This document shows, piece by piece, positions 62,191-64,000 of a DNA stretch of 64,000 nt. Source of the stretch: Chaetoderma sp. LZ-2023a (taxonomy: Eukaryota; Mollusca; Caudofoveata; Chaetodermatida; Chaetodermatidae); the NCBI GenBank assembly GCA_034401795.1, contig CM067359.1:143040233-143104232 (forward strand), written 5' to 3'. The stretch's first letter is position 1, and the number at the start of each line of letters is the position of its first letter. Under the pieces are notes generated by a model, which ran no database searches, was not told the origin of the DNA, and saw nothing but the letters and a program-made list of their open reading frames with translations. The position numbers were made by a program, and so were the translations under genes.

Positions 62191-64000
62191 ATTCTTTATT
62201 AAATAGCAACGATACACAATTCATACAATGCGTCGGACTATTAAGGGCTAAAGACAGACTATTTTGAATCAGGCATGACATCATAATTATGGCGTCGGCA
62301 GATGCGTCACGTAGTTGATTATGACATTGTATGATGGATGGATAAACTTGGAAAGGTACATTGACAGAGAATACTCATTCATGAAGCTCGTCAAATGTAC
62401 AAATTTAATGGATTTACTGTTTAATAAATATTCTATTTAATATTTATCCCCTCAAAAATGAAGTTCAAGTGATATTAATATAGGAATGGTCCCATTTGTA
62501 CATATGTATGTACGTACATGTAGGTATGTGAATAATTGGTTTCCGTGCAATAACTTGTGTTAGACTAAACGGATCTCGTCCAAATTTGGAATATACGGTA
62601 ACTTAATGGTCATAAGACGGATGGCAAGTTCCGTTAGTCTGTTCCTACTTGCCACAGTTAAACCCCCCCTTGAAATAAAAAAAAATTCTTTGATCGGCAA
62701 CTTAAGTTAGCCCTAAGGGATTTGAATCAAATTTAGAATATAACTTAATAATATAAAGACGGAGGTCAAGTTCGTGTTCCGTTAGTTTTTGTCAATATTT
62801 GCTAGAGTTAACATAATTCTCATTGACTTTTATTTGGAAAAGGGAAGACAAACTATTATTTTTAGTCTTCAAATTTTTAATGATACAAAACGCATGTATA
62901 AATTGCACTGAGCCATGATATAGTGGTATGGTGGAATAAGACCAGAAATGACCATGTTCTTACACTGAAAATAGATGTCAGAAAAAATATATTGGCATAT
63001 CAATGTAGATGCAGTAATGTATATATATATATGCTAAAATGTTAAAAGCTTCCCTCCTGGGTCAATTTAAAATATCAAATTCCCTGAGTTTTTTGGACGG
63101 AAAAATTGGAAACTTATTTTCATGGTTTTTCCTGGTTTCCAGAGTGGATTGACACCCTGATGATGGCCACCGAAATAATTGCACAATAAAATTTCTTTAT
63201 AGAGATACTGACCGCTACCATGCTAAGGTCCTTCCAGTGAAGGTCCACGGTTAGATGAAATTATCAGCCACTAACCTTCCATCAAAGATTGGCTTAAATC
63301 ATTAGCCATCTTTTGTATTAAACAATTTAATGGACATATTCGGAAATCCAAGATTGGTCACCAAAATCCACTAGTCAAATTTCTGTATACAATTTCTGAA
63401 ACCTAAAACCTTAAGGTGCTTGTCATTAAGTTGCTTAAAATCGGTATACTTATTAAGAAGATAGTTTGAAAGATTTCTGAATTATTAAACCAGAAATGTG
63501 GTTAAAATGCAACCAAGAAGCTCGGCTTTACGACTTTGCAATGAACTATGAAGCTTGACTTAAAACATAAAATAAATATAAAAGGCCTATCAATACACTT
63601 ATCAATGACCATGACCTTTGACCTGTTATCCACTCTCAATTGCAAGTGTCCAAGTTTGGGTGTAGTATTATTAACACAGCATGCGATATGAACTGCTAAG
63701 TTGAGTTAAAAGCAAAAAGTTATTGTTTAGAGAAGCCCTTGAGTTTTGTCATTATCACACTGACCTTGACGTTTGATGCAAGATGTTATCTCATTACAAG
63801 GAAGGATGTGCCTGAATATAATGTAGGCCATGTATGCTTAACCAAACATGAAATATAGTGCTACGGTGAGCTAAATGCAAAAGGTTAGTCTTGATCAAAA
63901 CCCCCCACAGACCCCCCCTTGCGGGTTGGTCTGTTGTTTTATTAACCACTATAAAAACATACTTACTGTTCAATCACTACTTACTACTTGCTAAATCAAT
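62191..64000. other. Non-coding sequence with an unclassified repeat
   Basis: No gene is supported. Bases about 62565-62650 and 62705-62795 are degenerate copies of one unit (ATTTGGAATATA, AAGACGGA, CAAGTTCCGTTAG / CAAGTTCGTGTTCCGTTAG). ATGACATCATAATTATG near 62275 resembles the inner part of the fold-back element. Confidence 0.45.

Overview
This is a non-coding-rich, repeat-laden window of a metazoan nuclear genome: GT-AG introns, Tc1, Ty3/gypsy, LINE, SINE, piggyBac-type MITEs and giant Maverick/Polinton-type DNA transposons. The mix suggests an aquatic invertebrate. A sponge or cnidarian is my best guess, because several small element proteins resemble uncharacterised cnidarian proteins I remember; I could not check this. 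There is no prokaryotic operon, CRISPR array, rRNA or functional tRNA.

Layout. 1-5.4 kb: a broken Ty3/gypsy element on the minus strand (gag near 5.4-4.5 kb, protease at 0.69-0 kb) split by a 3.7 kb composite repeat that starts TAGCTCACCTGG, ends GGGCCTCTTG and is flanked by TTAT. 5.5-8.7 kb: two nearly identical Tc1 elements in tandem, joined by a TA microsatellite. 8.7-13.5 kb: intron-like DNA, a host exon (11226-11340) and a decayed LINE. 13.5-28.3 kb: Polinton-type element A, lacking its left end. 28.35-29.6 kb: fragments of two further Polinton lineages fused to A's right end. 30736-30959: host exon. 31384-49966: Polinton-type element B, with 96-bp terminal inverted repeats, a GAAAC flank on both sides and about 3.3 kb of inserted SINE/LINE DNA near its left end. 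50-64 kb: host exons (50168-50294, 59037-59099), fold-back MITEs, ACT-microsatellite repeats and a second LINE.

A and B are sister copies in the same orientation with the same gene order: a protein-primed family B DNA polymerase (+), then a retroviral-type integrase (-), a FtsK/HerA-like packaging ATPase (-) and a dozen conserved small or mid-size genes on both strands. Two of these are structural candidates and several are membrane proteins. I find neither the adenain-like protease nor a recognisable canonical Polinton capsid, so the morphogenesis module looks divergent. Both copies are pseudogenised, but mostly at different places, so each gene's reading frame can be judged by comparing them.

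The strongest new signal is a recurring start-proximal motif in A and B. It reads (G/C)TTTAA followed by TATA or ATAG and lies about 20-25 bases before the ATG of most element genes; it even indicates which start the capsid-like gene uses. A second is an acidic VAETADE motif repeated in three unrelated proteins of the element.

Four candidate host exons on the plus strand (11226, 30736, 50168, 59037) have mutually compatible splice phases. They probably belong to one gene spanning at least 48 kb whose introns hold both Polintons.
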